Below are positions 1-8,938 of a stretch of DNA of 51,082 bases, piece after piece. The notes under the pieces are model-generated. The model saw only the letters and a list, made by a program, of their open reading frames with translations, was not told the origin of the DNA and did not search any database. The position numbers and the translations under genes were made by a program. Origin of the DNA: Clostridiaceae bacterium (GTDB lineage Bacteria > Bacillota > Clostridia > Saccharofermentanales > Saccharofermentanaceae); the NCBI GenBank assembly GCA_012729635.1, contig JAAYCT010000041.1, positions 1 to 51,082 on the forward strand, given 5' to 3'. How positions within the stretch are numbered: position 1 is the stretch's first letter; each line of letters begins with the position of its first letter.

Positions 1-93
1 GGGCGGCGTGCGCGAGAATACCGCCTGGATCAGCTGAAACACCTGTTCAGGCGGTATTTTTGTCGTTTTCGAAGGGCGGCGTGCGCGAGAATA
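1..93. repeat. 20-bp perfect direct repeat flanking a terminator
   Basis: The sequence GGGCGGCGTGCGCGAGAATA occurs at 1-20 and again, identical, at 74-93. The first copy runs into a terminator hairpin; the second is followed by unrelated sequence. It may be part of a dispersed repeat or a duplication made by a lost insertion, but only two copies are visible and the window edge cuts the context. Confidence 0.7.
17..61 (+). terminator. Rho-independent terminator (plus strand)
   Basis: AATACCGCCTG (17-27) pairs perfectly with CAGGCGGTATT (48-58), with a 20-nt loop and a run of T at 57-61. It would end a plus-strand gene lying outside the window to the left. Confidence 0.7.
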
Positions 94-193
94 ACTTGCG
101 TGGTTTTCTGACTTACGCTTACTAAAATACGCTTATCGATCTCTTAAAAAAATAACTAACTTATTATACGGATAAAACAGCCTTTGCTTGCCC

Positions 194-1072
194 TCAGCCC
201 TCCCGCGCTCCGCTCTGCTCGAGCATATCAGATAGCGTGACCTCCGGGTGGCGGTACTTGACCCCGGGCTCGATATTCCAGTGATGAATTGCTTTTTGAG
301 GACAAAACTCGACGCACGCCATGCACATTTCACAACGGTTTTGAAAGACCGGGCGGCCCTTTTCGAGCACGATATTATGAACCGGGCAAACCTTCGCGCA
401 TAGGGCGCAACCGTTGCATCTTTCGTCCGCGAAAATGCTCCGGTCCGTCAGCGGGATCAGCTCGTCGTAGCGTTTCCCGGAATCTATTAGCTCCTTGGCT
501 TTCTGCCTCAGATCGATCACGTAAAAATTCCGAAGCAGAAGATACATCGGCGTCATGAAATAATTGAAAAGCGTTTTGGGAAGGCGGTACTTTTCGCGCC
601 GACCGGCCGTGACGCGCCGGCTGATATCCGCCGCCTTCACCTCGCTTCGCCGGAACATCTTTTCGTGATCGTGCGTTTGAAAAAAGAAGTACTTGAGGTT
701 GTTCATCGGAAGCCGAATCGAAAACTCGGCCGACAGCTCCGCGCCCTTATAGGAAAGAAGCCGCCGAAGCCTTTTGAGCGTCGGCAATGCATCGACACTT
801 TCGTATCCCCCGCACGTACACACGGCAAAAATATACTTGTCCTCCGCCCCGCGGAGCTTTTTTACAAACTCTTGAACGATCGGAGGGATCCCGTCGAGCT
901 GTGCCAGATAGCATGGAAAAACGATCCCGATTTTATCCGCCCGCGGCTGTATTACTTCTTGTCCGACGACCGAAGCAATGGAAATTACGGTTCCGCCGGT
1001 AGCCGCCGCGATCTTCTTTGCCATCGCCAGAGAATTTCCGGTTCCCGAAAAATAATAGACTTCCGGACTCAT
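194..1072 (-). CDS. EFR1 family ferrodoxin (flavodoxin fused to 2x[4Fe-4S])
   Basis: This 292-residue protein starts with a flavodoxin-like FMN loop (YYFSGTGNS, residues 6-14) and ends with two [4Fe-4S] cluster motifs: Cys219/222/225 with Cys229, and Cys247/250/253 with Cys257. That order defines the EFR1 family, common in anaerobic Clostridia, thought to be a soluble cytoplasmic electron carrier; its partners are not known. The ATG has AAGGAG five bases upstream. The gene stands alone, with a perfect TATAAT about 35 bp upstream of the start. Family assignment is firm; the physiological role is inference. Confidence 0.9.
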   Translation of the reverse strand: MSPEVYYFSGTGNSLAMAKKIAAATGGTVISIASVVGQEVIQPRADKIGIVFPCYLAQLDGIPPIVQEFVKKLRGAEDKYIFAVCTCGGYESVDALPTLKRLRRLLSYKGAELSAEFSIRLPMNNLKYFFFQTHDHEKMFRRSEVKAADISRRVTAGRREKYRLPKTLFNYFMTPMYLLLRNFYVIDLRQKAKELIDSGKRYDELIPLTDRSIFADERCNGCALCAKVCPVHNIVLEKGRPVFQNRCEMCMACVEFCPQKAIHHWNIEPGVKYRHPEVTLSDMLEQSGAREG

Positions 1073-1106
1073 GGTGCTCCTTTCCGCGCTTTTGATACCC
1101 TCTCAA

Positions 1107-1112
1107 ATTATA
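1107..1112 (-). promoter_or_regulatory. Possible -10 box for the EFR1 gene
   Basis: TATAAT on the minus strand, 35 bp before the EFR1 start codon. No good -35 hexamer is seen at 16-18 bp. Apart from this box and the terminator at 1289-1330, the 294-bp gap 1073-1366 holds nothing recognisable. Confidence 0.4.
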
Positions 1113-1288
1113 CAGTACTTTGGGGCGAACGCCGCTTTTCCGGTTAGTTTTGATCACATCTCTTATTTCTGTTCCGTCTTGTCCCGCATACCCAATGGCA
1201 AAGCACCGTCGCGGAAGCGGCATCATCAGAACCGACACCTGTTGCGTAATTTATCGCAGGCCACTTTCACGACCGACCCGCCGTAAAC

Positions 1289-1330
1289 GAAAGCATCCGT
1301 TTTAATCCATGAATTAAAGCGGATGCTTTC
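1289..1330 (-). terminator. Terminator hairpin of the arabinoxylan ABC operon
   Basis: GAAAGCATCCG (1289-1299) pairs with CGGATGCTTTC (1320-1330), and the inner A/T-rich bases can extend the pairing. It lies just past the stop codon of the last permease gene. The T tract on the minus strand is weak (GTTT), so this is a likely but not textbook terminator. Confidence 0.6.
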
Positions 1331-1366
1331 AAAAGAAAGATGGAAAGGAAGGTGTGCACCAGTAAT

Positions 1367-2311
1367 CTATTCCTTAACACCGCCGATGGTCAGGCCAGTG
1401 ATAAAGTATCTCTGAAGAAACGGATAAAGAACAACAATCGGCATCGACGTGACCATCGTCGCGGCGGCACGAATGGATGTCGGTGTGATTGCCACGGACT
1501 GGGTACTTTTACCGTAAGCGCTATTCGATGATGTCTGGCTGGTTACCGAGGACATCAACTTCATCAATTCATACTGGAGTGTCGTGAGATTGCCATTTCT
1601 CGGGTTATAAATCATGTTGTCGAACCAGGAGGACCAATGGTAAACCGCAATAAAAAGGGCAATGGTAGCAAAAACGGGTTTACAAATCGGAGCGATGATC
1701 TTAATGAAGATCGTAATATGATTCGCGCCGTCGATTTGCGCGGACTCTCTGTAACTATCGGGAAGCGAGTTCATGTAAGTGCGGAGAACCAGAAGGTTAA
1801 ACGCGGCAACAATTCCGGGAATTACATACACCCAAAAAGTGTTCGTGAGTCTCAATTCGCGGAAAAGCAGGAAGGTCGGAATCAGACCGGCGTTCACATA
1901 CATGGTCAGCACGAAGAATAAAGAGACGGGCTTTTTGAACACGAACTCTTTCACGCTCAAGACATAAGACAGCAAGGCGGTAACGGCAAGATGCATGGTC
2001 GCGGCGATCGCCGTTCGCAATACCGAGTTAACGGCGGCGATACGCAAGTGGTTCGTATTAAAAATCGTCTCATAGTTTTTCAGGGAAAACTTCCGCGGTA
2101 TGAGATATATACCTCCCCGGAGAGCATCCAAGCCGTCGTTGAAGGACAGGGCAAGGGTATTCAGAATCGGATACAGCGTGATCGCGACCGCAAAGGAAAG
2201 GATCAAGGAATTAATCAAAACGAACAGCAAATCCGCCGGATTGATCTTCTTTGTTCTGATTCTTTTGACTTCAGCAGACTCGGACTTTGGCTCAAGCTCA
2301 ATATTATCCAT
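1367..2311 (-). CDS. Carbohydrate ABC transporter permease (MalG/LplC-like)
   Basis: A 314-residue inner-membrane permease, one half of a sugar importer channel. It has a hydrophilic N-terminus (about 25 residues), a first membrane segment near residues 28-52, several further helices, and the EAA loop in the form ESAQIDGANHITIFIKIIAP that docks the ATPase. The short C-terminus ending GGVKE is typical of the LplC/YtcP group. The start has AAGGAG 10 bases upstream. It is the last gene of the cluster, 18 bp after the partner permease. No ATPase gene is present, so a shared MsmK-type ATPase is presumed. Substrate inferred from the neighbours: xylo- or arabinoxylo-oligosaccharides. Confidence 0.9.
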   Translation of the reverse strand: MDNIELEPKSESAEVKRIRTKKINPADLLFVLINSLILSFAVAITLYPILNTLALSFNDGLDALRGGIYLIPRKFSLKNYETIFNTNHLRIAAVNSVLRTAIAATMHLAVTALLSYVLSVKEFVFKKPVSLFFVLTMYVNAGLIPTFLLFRELRLTNTFWVYVIPGIVAAFNLLVLRTYMNSLPDSYRESAQIDGANHITIFIKIIAPICKPVFATIALFIAVYHWSSWFDNMIYNPRNGNLTTLQYELMKLMSSVTSQTSSNSAYGKSTQSVAITPTSIRAAATMVTSMPIVVLYPFLQRYFITGLTIGGVKE

Positions 2312-2329
2312 AGCTCTTTCTCTCCTTTC

Positions 2330-3460
2330 CTAAAACAATCGCTCTTCGCCGGCTGCTTTCGCTGCCCCATTGGCAAGGAAAATTAATATAATGGCGATCA
2401 CGCTTTTAAAAATACCTGCGGCCGTGCCAATGGAGAAATCACCCTGGCCGATGCCCCAGTATAAAACCCAGATGTCGATCGTTTCGGAAACGCTTTTTAC
2501 TATTCCGTTGGTAAGTAGGTATTGAACCTCGAATCCGACATTCAAAACATTTCCTAAGTTGATTAGAAGAAGGATGAATATAGTTGGCCGGATACCCGGA
2601 AGTGTTACGTGCCACATTTTCCCGAAACGACCGGCACCGTCCAACGAAGCGGCTTCGTACATTTCCGGATTAATGGCGGTGATTGCGGCAAGATAGATAA
2701 TACTGTTCCATCCGGTTTCTTTCCAAACATTCGAAAAACCGACGATCCACCAGAACCAACTCGGCTTGGAGAAGAAATTAACGGGTCCATCGAAGATGCC
2801 CAGATTTACGAGTATCTCGTTGACGATACCGTGGTCCATGGATAACATGTCACGTATGATACCCACGACAATGATCCATGACAAAAAGTGAGGCAAATAA
2901 GAAACGGTCTGAACGAACTTTTTGGGTCTTCTCAGACGAACTTCATTAAGGAGAAGGGCAAATCCGATCGCGAAAGCAAAGCTCAGGACCAGATTGATGA
3001 TGCCCATCGCTAAAGTGTTTCTGAAAACCAATTGAAAAGATTTATCATTGAGTATACGCTCAAAGACACTCAACCCGACCCATTCGGAGCCGAACAGACC
3101 GTTTTGGGGCTTGTATTTCTGGAAGGCCATCACCCAACCGCCCAGAGGGATATAGTAGAATAAGAATCCGTAAAGGATAAAAGGAATCGTGATTATAATC
3201 AACTCTTTTTGACGCCAAAGAGTCTTTTTATTCAGTTTAACTTTCGGTTCGGCGGACCGCTCCGCTTTTCGACGTCTTTTCTCCGCCCGGGACAAAGGCT
3301 CTCCCGGGTCTTCATCCGTTGCATTCCCCGGAGCAAGATTTGACCGATACGTATACGCGAGTTCGCGTCTTTTTATTGCATCTGCTTTGTTTTTTGCGGC
3401 GATATCATCAGCCGAATCGGCTTCTGCCGAAAAGGAGTTGTTTTCTTTCTCATCTGTCAC
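2330..3460 (-). CDS. Sugar ABC transporter permease (LplB-like) with charged N-terminal extension
   Basis: The second permease of the importer. The core begins near the segment following KKTLWRQKE and carries the EAA loop YEAASLDGAGRFGKMWHVTL. Upstream of it sits a charged, Ala/Glu/Lys/Arg-rich extension of about 85 residues that is not usual in this family of about 300 residues. I place the start at the GTG at 3458-3460, which has AAAGGAAG 10 bases before it. An in-frame ATG at 3481 lacks a ribosome site, and a GTG at 3532 would put the intergenic hairpin inside the coding region. The extension exists whichever start is used. Confidence 0.85.
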   Translation of the reverse strand: MTDEKENNSFSAEADSADDIAAKNKADAIKRRELAYTYRSNLAPGNATDEDPGEPLSRAEKRRRKAERSAEPKVKLNKKTLWRQKELIIITIPFILYGFLFYYIPLGGWVMAFQKYKPQNGLFGSEWVGLSVFERILNDKSFQLVFRNTLAMGIINLVLSFAFAIGFALLLNEVRLRRPKKFVQTVSYLPHFLSWIIVVGIIRDMLSMDHGIVNEILVNLGIFDGPVNFFSKPSWFWWIVGFSNVWKETGWNSIIYLAAITAINPEMYEAASLDGAGRFGKMWHVTLPGIRPTIFILLLINLGNVLNVGFEVQYLLTNGIVKSVSETIDIWVLYWGIGQGDFSIGTAAGIFKSVIAIILIFLANGAAKAAGEERLF

Positions 3461-3484
3461 TGCCGCAACACTTCCTTTCATGAG

Positions 3485-3523
3485 GAGAGGGTGGCCGTTG
3501 TCCGAAAACCCGGCCACCCTCTC
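3485..3523 (-). other. Intergenic stem-loop between binding protein and permease genes
   Basis: GAGAGGGTGGCCG (3485-3497) pairs perfectly with CGGCCACCCTCTC (3511-3523) around a 13-nt loop, with no T tract. GC-rich hairpins after a binding-protein gene often stabilise its message or cut downstream expression, giving more binding protein than permease. That role is inferred here. Confidence 0.7.
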
Positions 3524-3581
3524 GATTAACACTGTCTCAACGATGGCTCCAATTCAATGGATGTCATCATAATGGGGTACC

Positions 3582-5231
3582 TTAGTTACCTGCGGCAACA
3601 GCAATTCTTCTGTCGACTTCAGCCTGCATCTCAGCAAGGAAAGCGTCAATGTCCGCTTCTCCGTAGTACTTATCCAGATAAGCCGACCACTCCGCTTCAA
3701 AGTCTTCTGCCATAACGACACGCGGTAGCCACTCATGTTTAATTTCGCTCATCTTCGCCCAGGCAAGGCCTCCGGGAGTCTCGGGGGTCAGGTCGTTGGA
3801 AAAAGACCACATCGGGAACCACGGGGAATTCGGAACGCTGGGATTAAGCATCTCAACGTAGGTCTCCGCACCGTATGCCTCAAGGCATTCTTTCACTTCC
3901 GGCAACAGATCCTCGAAGAACTCGGAGGGCTGGTTGTCCGGACGCCATGCGTTCTTACCGTCGAGGTTCATGCCCTCGTACTGCGGGAAATATGCGTAAG
4001 GACAAAGGTTGTCCGCCTTGTAGTTGGCGTCAATTGCATTGGCGCGCATTTCTTCGGTTCTGTAGAAAAGACCGTCATCGCCGACTTTGTAGTCAACGTC
4101 TTTAATTCCCCAGAAACGGAGCGTCAATACTTCTTGTGTCAGAAGGTCGCTGATGAACTTCATCGCGCCGTCGATATCCTTACAGCTGGTGGTAATGGAA
4201 AGACCGCCGGAAACGTCAAGAACCGGCTCATTGTGATAACGCTCTTCAATACCGGCCTCGGCAACGATGCCAAGCGGCACATACGTACAATCGTTTAATC
4301 CGGCCGCTTTAATCGCGTCTTGTGCCGTGTATCCCCAGTTCCAGAACTGGTCAACAAAACCGAGAACGCGTCCGGTGGAAATTTTCGTGATGTACTCGTC
4401 ATAAGACTGGGAGAAGAATTCGGGATCGATCATACCCTTCTTGAACTCTTCATTCAACTTCATAAAATACTGCTTAGCGATCGGAGTGGTATTGTAGTCG
4501 ATGACCTTTTGGGTATCGGGATCAACAATAACGGAACCGTCGTTGGGAGAACCCTGAAGGAACAGCGGCGGATTCTCCAGGCAGAAATATCTCCAGTCAT
4601 CACAAAGAATCGTGTACGGAATGACATTCGTGCCGTCTGTGTGTTTGGGATTGGCCGCAGCATAGTCTTCAATCAACTGGAAGTACTCGTCGAGGGTCTC
4701 GACCTGCGGATAGCCGGCCCACTTCAATACACGGGTCTGGATCCACCAGGCCTCGTCGTTGTGGATCGGGCTGACATCTTTCTCATTCACGATACCGAAC
4801 TGAGGAATCGCATAGATGTGGCCATCTGCTTTACGGCACATATTCCATTGCTCCTCGGAAAGGTAATTCTTGATGTTCGGGTATTTATCCCAATACTTGT
4901 CGATCGGAATCAACGCACCGGCGTCAACCATGATCTGGTATCCGTCGGAAGCCTCAATGAAATCCGGATAATCTTTGGCGGCAACCATGACGCCGATCGC
5001 TTCTTCAGCGCTCTGGCCGGTCAGCCAAGTCTCTTTGACCTCAACTCCGGTAATCTTGGTGATCTCCGCTTGGGCTCTGTTCCCCTCGTTCAGCTCGGTT
5101 CCGGGCATGGCGATGAACATGTCGAATTTCTTGACCTTCGCCTTGCCGAGATTCTCGCATCCGGCAGCAAGGCCGGACAAGAGGGTGACAGCCAACAGAA
5201 CGGCAATCAGTCGGGTGAGTTTCTTCTTCAT
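3582..5231 (-). CDS. Extracellular solute-binding lipoprotein (LplA-like)
   Basis: A 549-residue sugar-binding lipoprotein. It begins MKKKLTRL, has a hydrophobic signal segment and a lipobox LAAGC with the lipidated cysteine at residue 25, so it sits on the outer face of the membrane. The length fits the large LplA/YtcQ class of binding proteins that serve oligosaccharides. An in-frame ATG 17 codons upstream exists, but the signal peptide and a GGGGG ribosome site 11 bases ahead favour this start. Two permease genes follow. The gene has its own promoter with AraC-like repeats after the response regulator gene. Likely ligand by context: arabinoxylan oligosaccharides. Confidence 0.92.
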   Translation of the reverse strand: MKKKLTRLIAVLLAVTLLSGLAAGCENLGKAKVKKFDMFIAMPGTELNEGNRAQAEITKITGVEVKETWLTGQSAEEAIGVMVAAKDYPDFIEASDGYQIMVDAGALIPIDKYWDKYPNIKNYLSEEQWNMCRKADGHIYAIPQFGIVNEKDVSPIHNDEAWWIQTRVLKWAGYPQVETLDEYFQLIEDYAAANPKHTDGTNVIPYTILCDDWRYFCLENPPLFLQGSPNDGSVIVDPDTQKVIDYNTTPIAKQYFMKLNEEFKKGMIDPEFFSQSYDEYITKISTGRVLGFVDQFWNWGYTAQDAIKAAGLNDCTYVPLGIVAEAGIEERYHNEPVLDVSGGLSITTSCKDIDGAMKFISDLLTQEVLTLRFWGIKDVDYKVGDDGLFYRTEEMRANAIDANYKADNLCPYAYFPQYEGMNLDGKNAWRPDNQPSEFFEDLLPEVKECLEAYGAETYVEMLNPSVPNSPWFPMWSFSNDLTPETPGGLAWAKMSEIKHEWLPRVVMAEDFEAEWSAYLDKYYGEADIDAFLAEMQAEVDRRIAVAAGN

Positions 5232-5370
5232 CTTGATAAAATCCCCCTTTTCATTTTTCCTCCCTTTTTCGCCACTGATCATGAAACGAATCCAGAGAAG
5301 CGTTTCAAAACGAGTGACGAAGCGGTACAGGCTTATCGCCCAAGTCTTCTATTCTTGAGCTATTAGATAC

Positions 5371-5398
5371 ATTCTAAAATTCGGGGTGAAAACAACAA
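5371..5398 (-). promoter_or_regulatory. Promoter of the binding protein-permease genes
   Basis: On the minus strand TTGTTG (5393-5398), 16-bp spacer, TAGAAT (5371-5376), in the 235-bp gap between the response regulator and the binding protein. The -35 is poor, as expected for an activated promoter. Confidence 0.5.
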
Positions 5399-5401
5399 CC
5401 G

Positions 5402-5428
5402 TACAAAGTATGAAAATACCCCTACAAA
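5402..5428 (-). promoter_or_regulatory. Candidate binding site of the YesN/AraC-type regulator
   Basis: TTTGTA occurs twice on the minus strand (5402-5407 and 5423-5428) exactly 21 bp apart, two helical turns, with the nearer copy 3 bp from the -35 box. This is the usual geometry for an AraC-family activator, whose two helix-turn-helix motifs contact successive major grooves. The regulator gene is immediately upstream. Confidence 0.45.
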
Positions 5429-5466
5429 TTTTGACTATCGGGAAAGGAAAAGCACCTGTTTATGGG

Positions 5467-7083
5467 CTAATCGTTTCTCCCTAAGCGGCGCTCGCACCTT
5501 TTCCTGTATTGCGTCGGAGTATGTCCTTTCGAAGCGACAAATTTGGATATGAAATAGTCCAGACTTTGATATCCGACTGCTTCGGATATTTCATATACAT
5601 GTTTACGTGTATTTTTAAGCATTTCCGCCGCGGCATTGATCCTTTGGGCATTCAGATAATCCTTAAAAGGCAATCCGTAGTGCTTTTTGAAAAGCTGTCC
5701 GAGATACGCGCTGTTGATAAAGTATTTTTCACTTAATGACCGCAGACTGATATTTTCCATATAAGATTCCCGGATCTCCTGCTCGACTTTTGTGATGACG
5801 CTGTTGGACGTGGGTGTGTTCAGTTGCTCCAGATACTCGGTATATTGAAGGCAGAAATTCAGAAAATGCCGCTTGCTGCCTCGGGATAATCCTTTATCAA
5901 ACGTGTTATCGATCAGATAACCGACGATTTCTTCCTGATTGATGTTTGGATCTCTGGCCGCGGCCAGATGGAGGAGTTTAAACATGATGTAGTTCATATT
6001 CAGTTCGATCGACTTGTAATCCATGTTCGATTCGCTGATCAACCGGTACAACGCACCGACATTACCTTCGATTTCCGGCCTGTCACCCCGTTCTATGGAT
6101 GAGATCAGCGCATCCAAACTTCGTTTTTGTTCTCCGTAACCGATATCGGTATATTGTTTGTCGGATTGTCCCTGTTCTCCGGAAAGAGAAAGACTGCCGT
6201 CTGAAAAGCCGTGCATCAGTTTCGCGATCGTGGCCGATCGAAAAGAATCGGACAGTTTTTCAAGCGAGGATACCTGACAACCTGCCTGTACGGTGATACC
6301 GTATTCAAGGCTTGAGGCCTTCTCCGCAAACCATTCGAGATATTCCCGCTCGGACACAGATTGCTCATTGGCCAAATAATCCGCAAAAACGAAACCGACG
6401 TCGAAGCAATCCTCATGCTTGTTGACATCGAAAACGATGTGCCGGCTGTTTGCCCCCATGATTCGGCGCAGATGATCATACAATCTGCGTTGCATGCTCC
6501 TGCGGATCCGTTCATCCGCCTTGCGGACCCGATCGTCCGACAGATCGAGTTGAACGTTGACATAGCGAAAACATTCGCTCGCGCCCAAGTGTAGGCGCGC
6601 ATAGTCGATATTGATACTGTCGAATTTGCCGAGAATAATCGAGGACAGATGACGTTCCAGAACGACGCGGTCACGAAATTCTTCCTGTTTTTCGGCTTCC
6701 CGGCTTTTTTCAAAGTCAGCGGAAACTCTTCGAAGAAGCGTTAATAATTCCTCTTCCTTGATCGGTTTTAATATATAGTCGGCGCAATTGAACCGGATCG
6801 CTTCCTTGGCATACTCAAATTCATAATGTCCGCTTAATATCACAAAAGGTGCGTTACTCAGACCGCTTTCGCGGGCATGTTTTAAAAGTTCGATCCCCCC
6901 CATCACAGGCATTCGGATATCCGCGATAACGAGGTCGTATTCTCCCTTTTTCAGAAGCGAAATCGCTTCTTCGCCGTTAGAAGCTTCTCCCGCGATACAA
7001 AAACCCTCAGCCTCCCAGTCAATCAGTACGGCAAGTCCCTGTCGAATGAAAGGCTCATCATCAACAATCAAAACATTAAGCAT
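5467..7083 (-). CDS. YesN-type response regulator with AraC DNA-binding domain
   Basis: A 538-residue response regulator. Residues 1-120 are a receiver domain with VDDE near the start, phospho-acceptor Asp55 (VIADIRMPV) and Lys106 (LKPIK). A long central region follows, and the last 100 residues form an AraC-type double helix-turn-helix (INSAYLGQLFKKHYG and YISKFVASKGHTPTQYRK). Its start overlaps the end of the histidine kinase gene by 8 bp, so the two form a co-translated pair. YesM/YesN systems sense extracellular sugars and activate transport and glycosidase genes. The likely target is the adjacent binding protein promoter. Confidence 0.93.
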   Translation of the reverse strand: MLNVLIVDDEPFIRQGLAVLIDWEAEGFCIAGEASNGEEAISLLKKGEYDLVIADIRMPVMGGIELLKHARESGLSNAPFVILSGHYEFEYAKEAIRFNCADYILKPIKEEELLTLLRRVSADFEKSREAEKQEEFRDRVVLERHLSSIILGKFDSINIDYARLHLGASECFRYVNVQLDLSDDRVRKADERIRRSMQRRLYDHLRRIMGANSRHIVFDVNKHEDCFDVGFVFADYLANEQSVSEREYLEWFAEKASSLEYGITVQAGCQVSSLEKLSDSFRSATIAKLMHGFSDGSLSLSGEQGQSDKQYTDIGYGEQKRSLDALISSIERGDRPEIEGNVGALYRLISESNMDYKSIELNMNYIMFKLLHLAAARDPNINQEEIVGYLIDNTFDKGLSRGSKRHFLNFCLQYTEYLEQLNTPTSNSVITKVEQEIRESYMENISLRSLSEKYFINSAYLGQLFKKHYGLPFKDYLNAQRINAAAEMLKNTRKHVYEISEAVGYQSLDYFISKFVASKGHTPTQYRKRCERRLGRND

Positions 7084-8938
7084 CTTCAGAACCTCCGTTG
7101 AATCGGCTGATTTTTTCGATCGGAATCCGTATCGTTATGCACGTTCCGGCTTGCGGTTCGCTGTCGATCTCAAAGACAGTATCATCTCCGAAGTATTTTC
7201 TTAGCCTCAAACACGCATTAAGAATTCCGACCGAACGGCGATGCCGCAGACTTTCGATATTGCCTTCGCGCATTTCCTTTAGTATCTCCTCCCGTTCGGC
7301 CGGCTTCATTCCGGCTCCGGTATCTTCAACGTATATGGCCAAAAAATCATCTTCCATTTCAGCCGAGATCAGGACCATGCAATTCCGACTGACTTTTTCC
7401 ACGCCGTGAACGCACGCGTTCTCCACGAATGTGACCAAGGTAAGTTTCGGCAGAAGAAAATCAAGGCAATGATCACTAATGTTGAGTTCGTAACTCAATC
7501 GACTGCCAAAACGGTATTGCTGAAGCTTTAGATACGCTTCGGCAAAATTGACCTCGTCGGCCAATGTGACGCAGTCATCCCACCAGTCCGTTGATTTTCG
7601 CATCAACACAGCTAAAAACTCAATGACTTTGGCCGTTTCATCTTCCTTTTTCAAAAGGCTTCTCATACGAATGCTCTCGAGCGCGTTAAAAATGAAGTGC
7701 GGATTGATTTGACTGTGCAGGGCTTGAAGTTCGGCTCTCTGCTTGGCAAGTTCATACTCCTGGCGCATGATTTTTTCCTTGAAAACGACGCCGGTCATAT
7801 TATCGATCTGAGCAACCATACGATTATAATTTTCGACCAGTTCGCCGATTTCATCTTTAGACGGGGTAAGATCCATCTGAACATACTTTTCCTCTTTCAC
7901 CATCTGAAGACGATTGCTCAGAACAATGATCCGACGGGTGATTGAACGATTGATAAAATAGATCGCCATAGCCGGAAGCAACATATTGATAAAGACCAAT
8001 ACAACGAAAAGCTCCCCGTGCCGGCTTAAGACATCGACCGCGTTGATCCTCATGTGGCTGTGGGGATAAAGGTAAATATTCCACGTCTCTCCGAATACAT
8101 CATATGTTTTCATGTATCGCGCGTCCGAAAAGTCCATTTCATTTAGCAAAGTAAAACCCTTTGTCCCTTTATTGGTATTCACGGAAGAAAACAAAACATG
8201 CTCGCTGTCACAAATAAATATATCCGAGTTGTAGTACTGCTGATTTAAAACTTTTGTGAAGTAATTATAATTTAAATTCAACTTGATGATGCGCTCTCTG
8301 CTTGTGTTTATTTTATAGTCCATTTGGCAAAGAAGCGATAATTCCCTCTTGTCGGTCTCCGATTTCGAATCCAGACTCGGATAAAAAGCCATTTGCCGAC
8401 CCGAAAGGACAAAACGCTTGTACCATTCCGAATCTCGTGCCGTATCCAGACGATTGATTCCGCCGCCGTTGACCAAAGTGTTGTTGTCGCAATAGATCTG
8501 TACGTTAGAAATATAGGTATTGTTACCGAAGGTGACCTTGTGAAAAAGAGCGGAGTTCTCCTTGTACGCGATCAGGTAATCATACCCACTACGATATTGC
8601 TCATCCAAAAACGGGTACAACTCTTTTGTGGTGTATAAATTGGCCGCCGCGCCGGTCAGGTACTCGATCATATTGTCCAGTGTGACTTCGACTGATTTTA
8701 ATGTGTTATTGATCTCATTCTCCTGACGTTCCTTTTCAGCCGAGTACATCATCGAATAAAAAATGATATTCGTCGCCGCGATCGGAAGAAGAACGCAAAC
8801 GACGGTCGTAATGATCATCTTATCTCTGAGTTTCAGGTTATCCAGGCGGCCGGTCACATATTGTGCGACGTTTTCCAAAAAACGAAGCGTTTTCGCGGCC
8901 AACCTTCGGAACCATGTCGTTTTCATCTGTCGTTTCAT
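7076..8938 (-). CDS. YesM-type sensor histidine kinase
   Basis: A 620-residue membrane sensor. Transmembrane segments lie near residues 41-62 and 309-330 around an extracellular sensor region of about 245 residues. A HAMP domain follows (about 331-385), then the His_kinase box with His414 in QINPHFIFNAL and a C-terminal ATPase domain with ENACVHGVE and DTGAGM. This is the LytS/YesM kinase class. The start overlaps the YesL gene stop by 4 bp and the end overlaps the regulator start by 8 bp. It probably senses an arabinoxylan fragment, possibly through the lipoprotein or directly; the signal is not visible in the sequence. Confidence 0.93.
   Translation of the reverse strand: MKRQMKTTWFRRLAAKTLRFLENVAQYVTGRLDNLKLRDKMIITTVVCVLLPIAATNIIFYSMMYSAEKERQENEINNTLKSVEVTLDNMIEYLTGAAANLYTTKELYPFLDEQYRSGYDYLIAYKENSALFHKVTFGNNTYISNVQIYCDNNTLVNGGGINRLDTARDSEWYKRFVLSGRQMAFYPSLDSKSETDKRELSLLCQMDYKINTSRERIIKLNLNYNYFTKVLNQQYYNSDIFICDSEHVLFSSVNTNKGTKGFTLLNEMDFSDARYMKTYDVFGETWNIYLYPHSHMRINAVDVLSRHGELFVVLVFINMLLPAMAIYFINRSITRRIIVLSNRLQMVKEEKYVQMDLTPSKDEIGELVENYNRMVAQIDNMTGVVFKEKIMRQEYELAKQRAELQALHSQINPHFIFNALESIRMRSLLKKEDETAKVIEFLAVLMRKSTDWWDDCVTLADEVNFAEAYLKLQQYRFGSRLSYELNISDHCLDFLLPKLTLVTFVENACVHGVEKVSRNCMVLISAEMEDDFLAIYVEDTGAGMKPAEREEILKEMREGNIESLRHRRSVGILNACLRLRKYFGDDTVFEIDSEPQAGTCITIRIPIEKISRFNGGSEDA

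Noticed and set aside
5289-5306. A cre site near the arabinoxylan binding protein gene
   Set aside because: The minus-strand TTTGAAACGCTTCTC misses one base between half-sites, so it does not fit the cre spacing.
4320-5366. Plus-strand open frame of 348 codons opposite the binding lipoprotein
   Set aside because: It mirrors the codon pattern of the real gene; the minus strand has a signal peptide, lipobox and good family fit.
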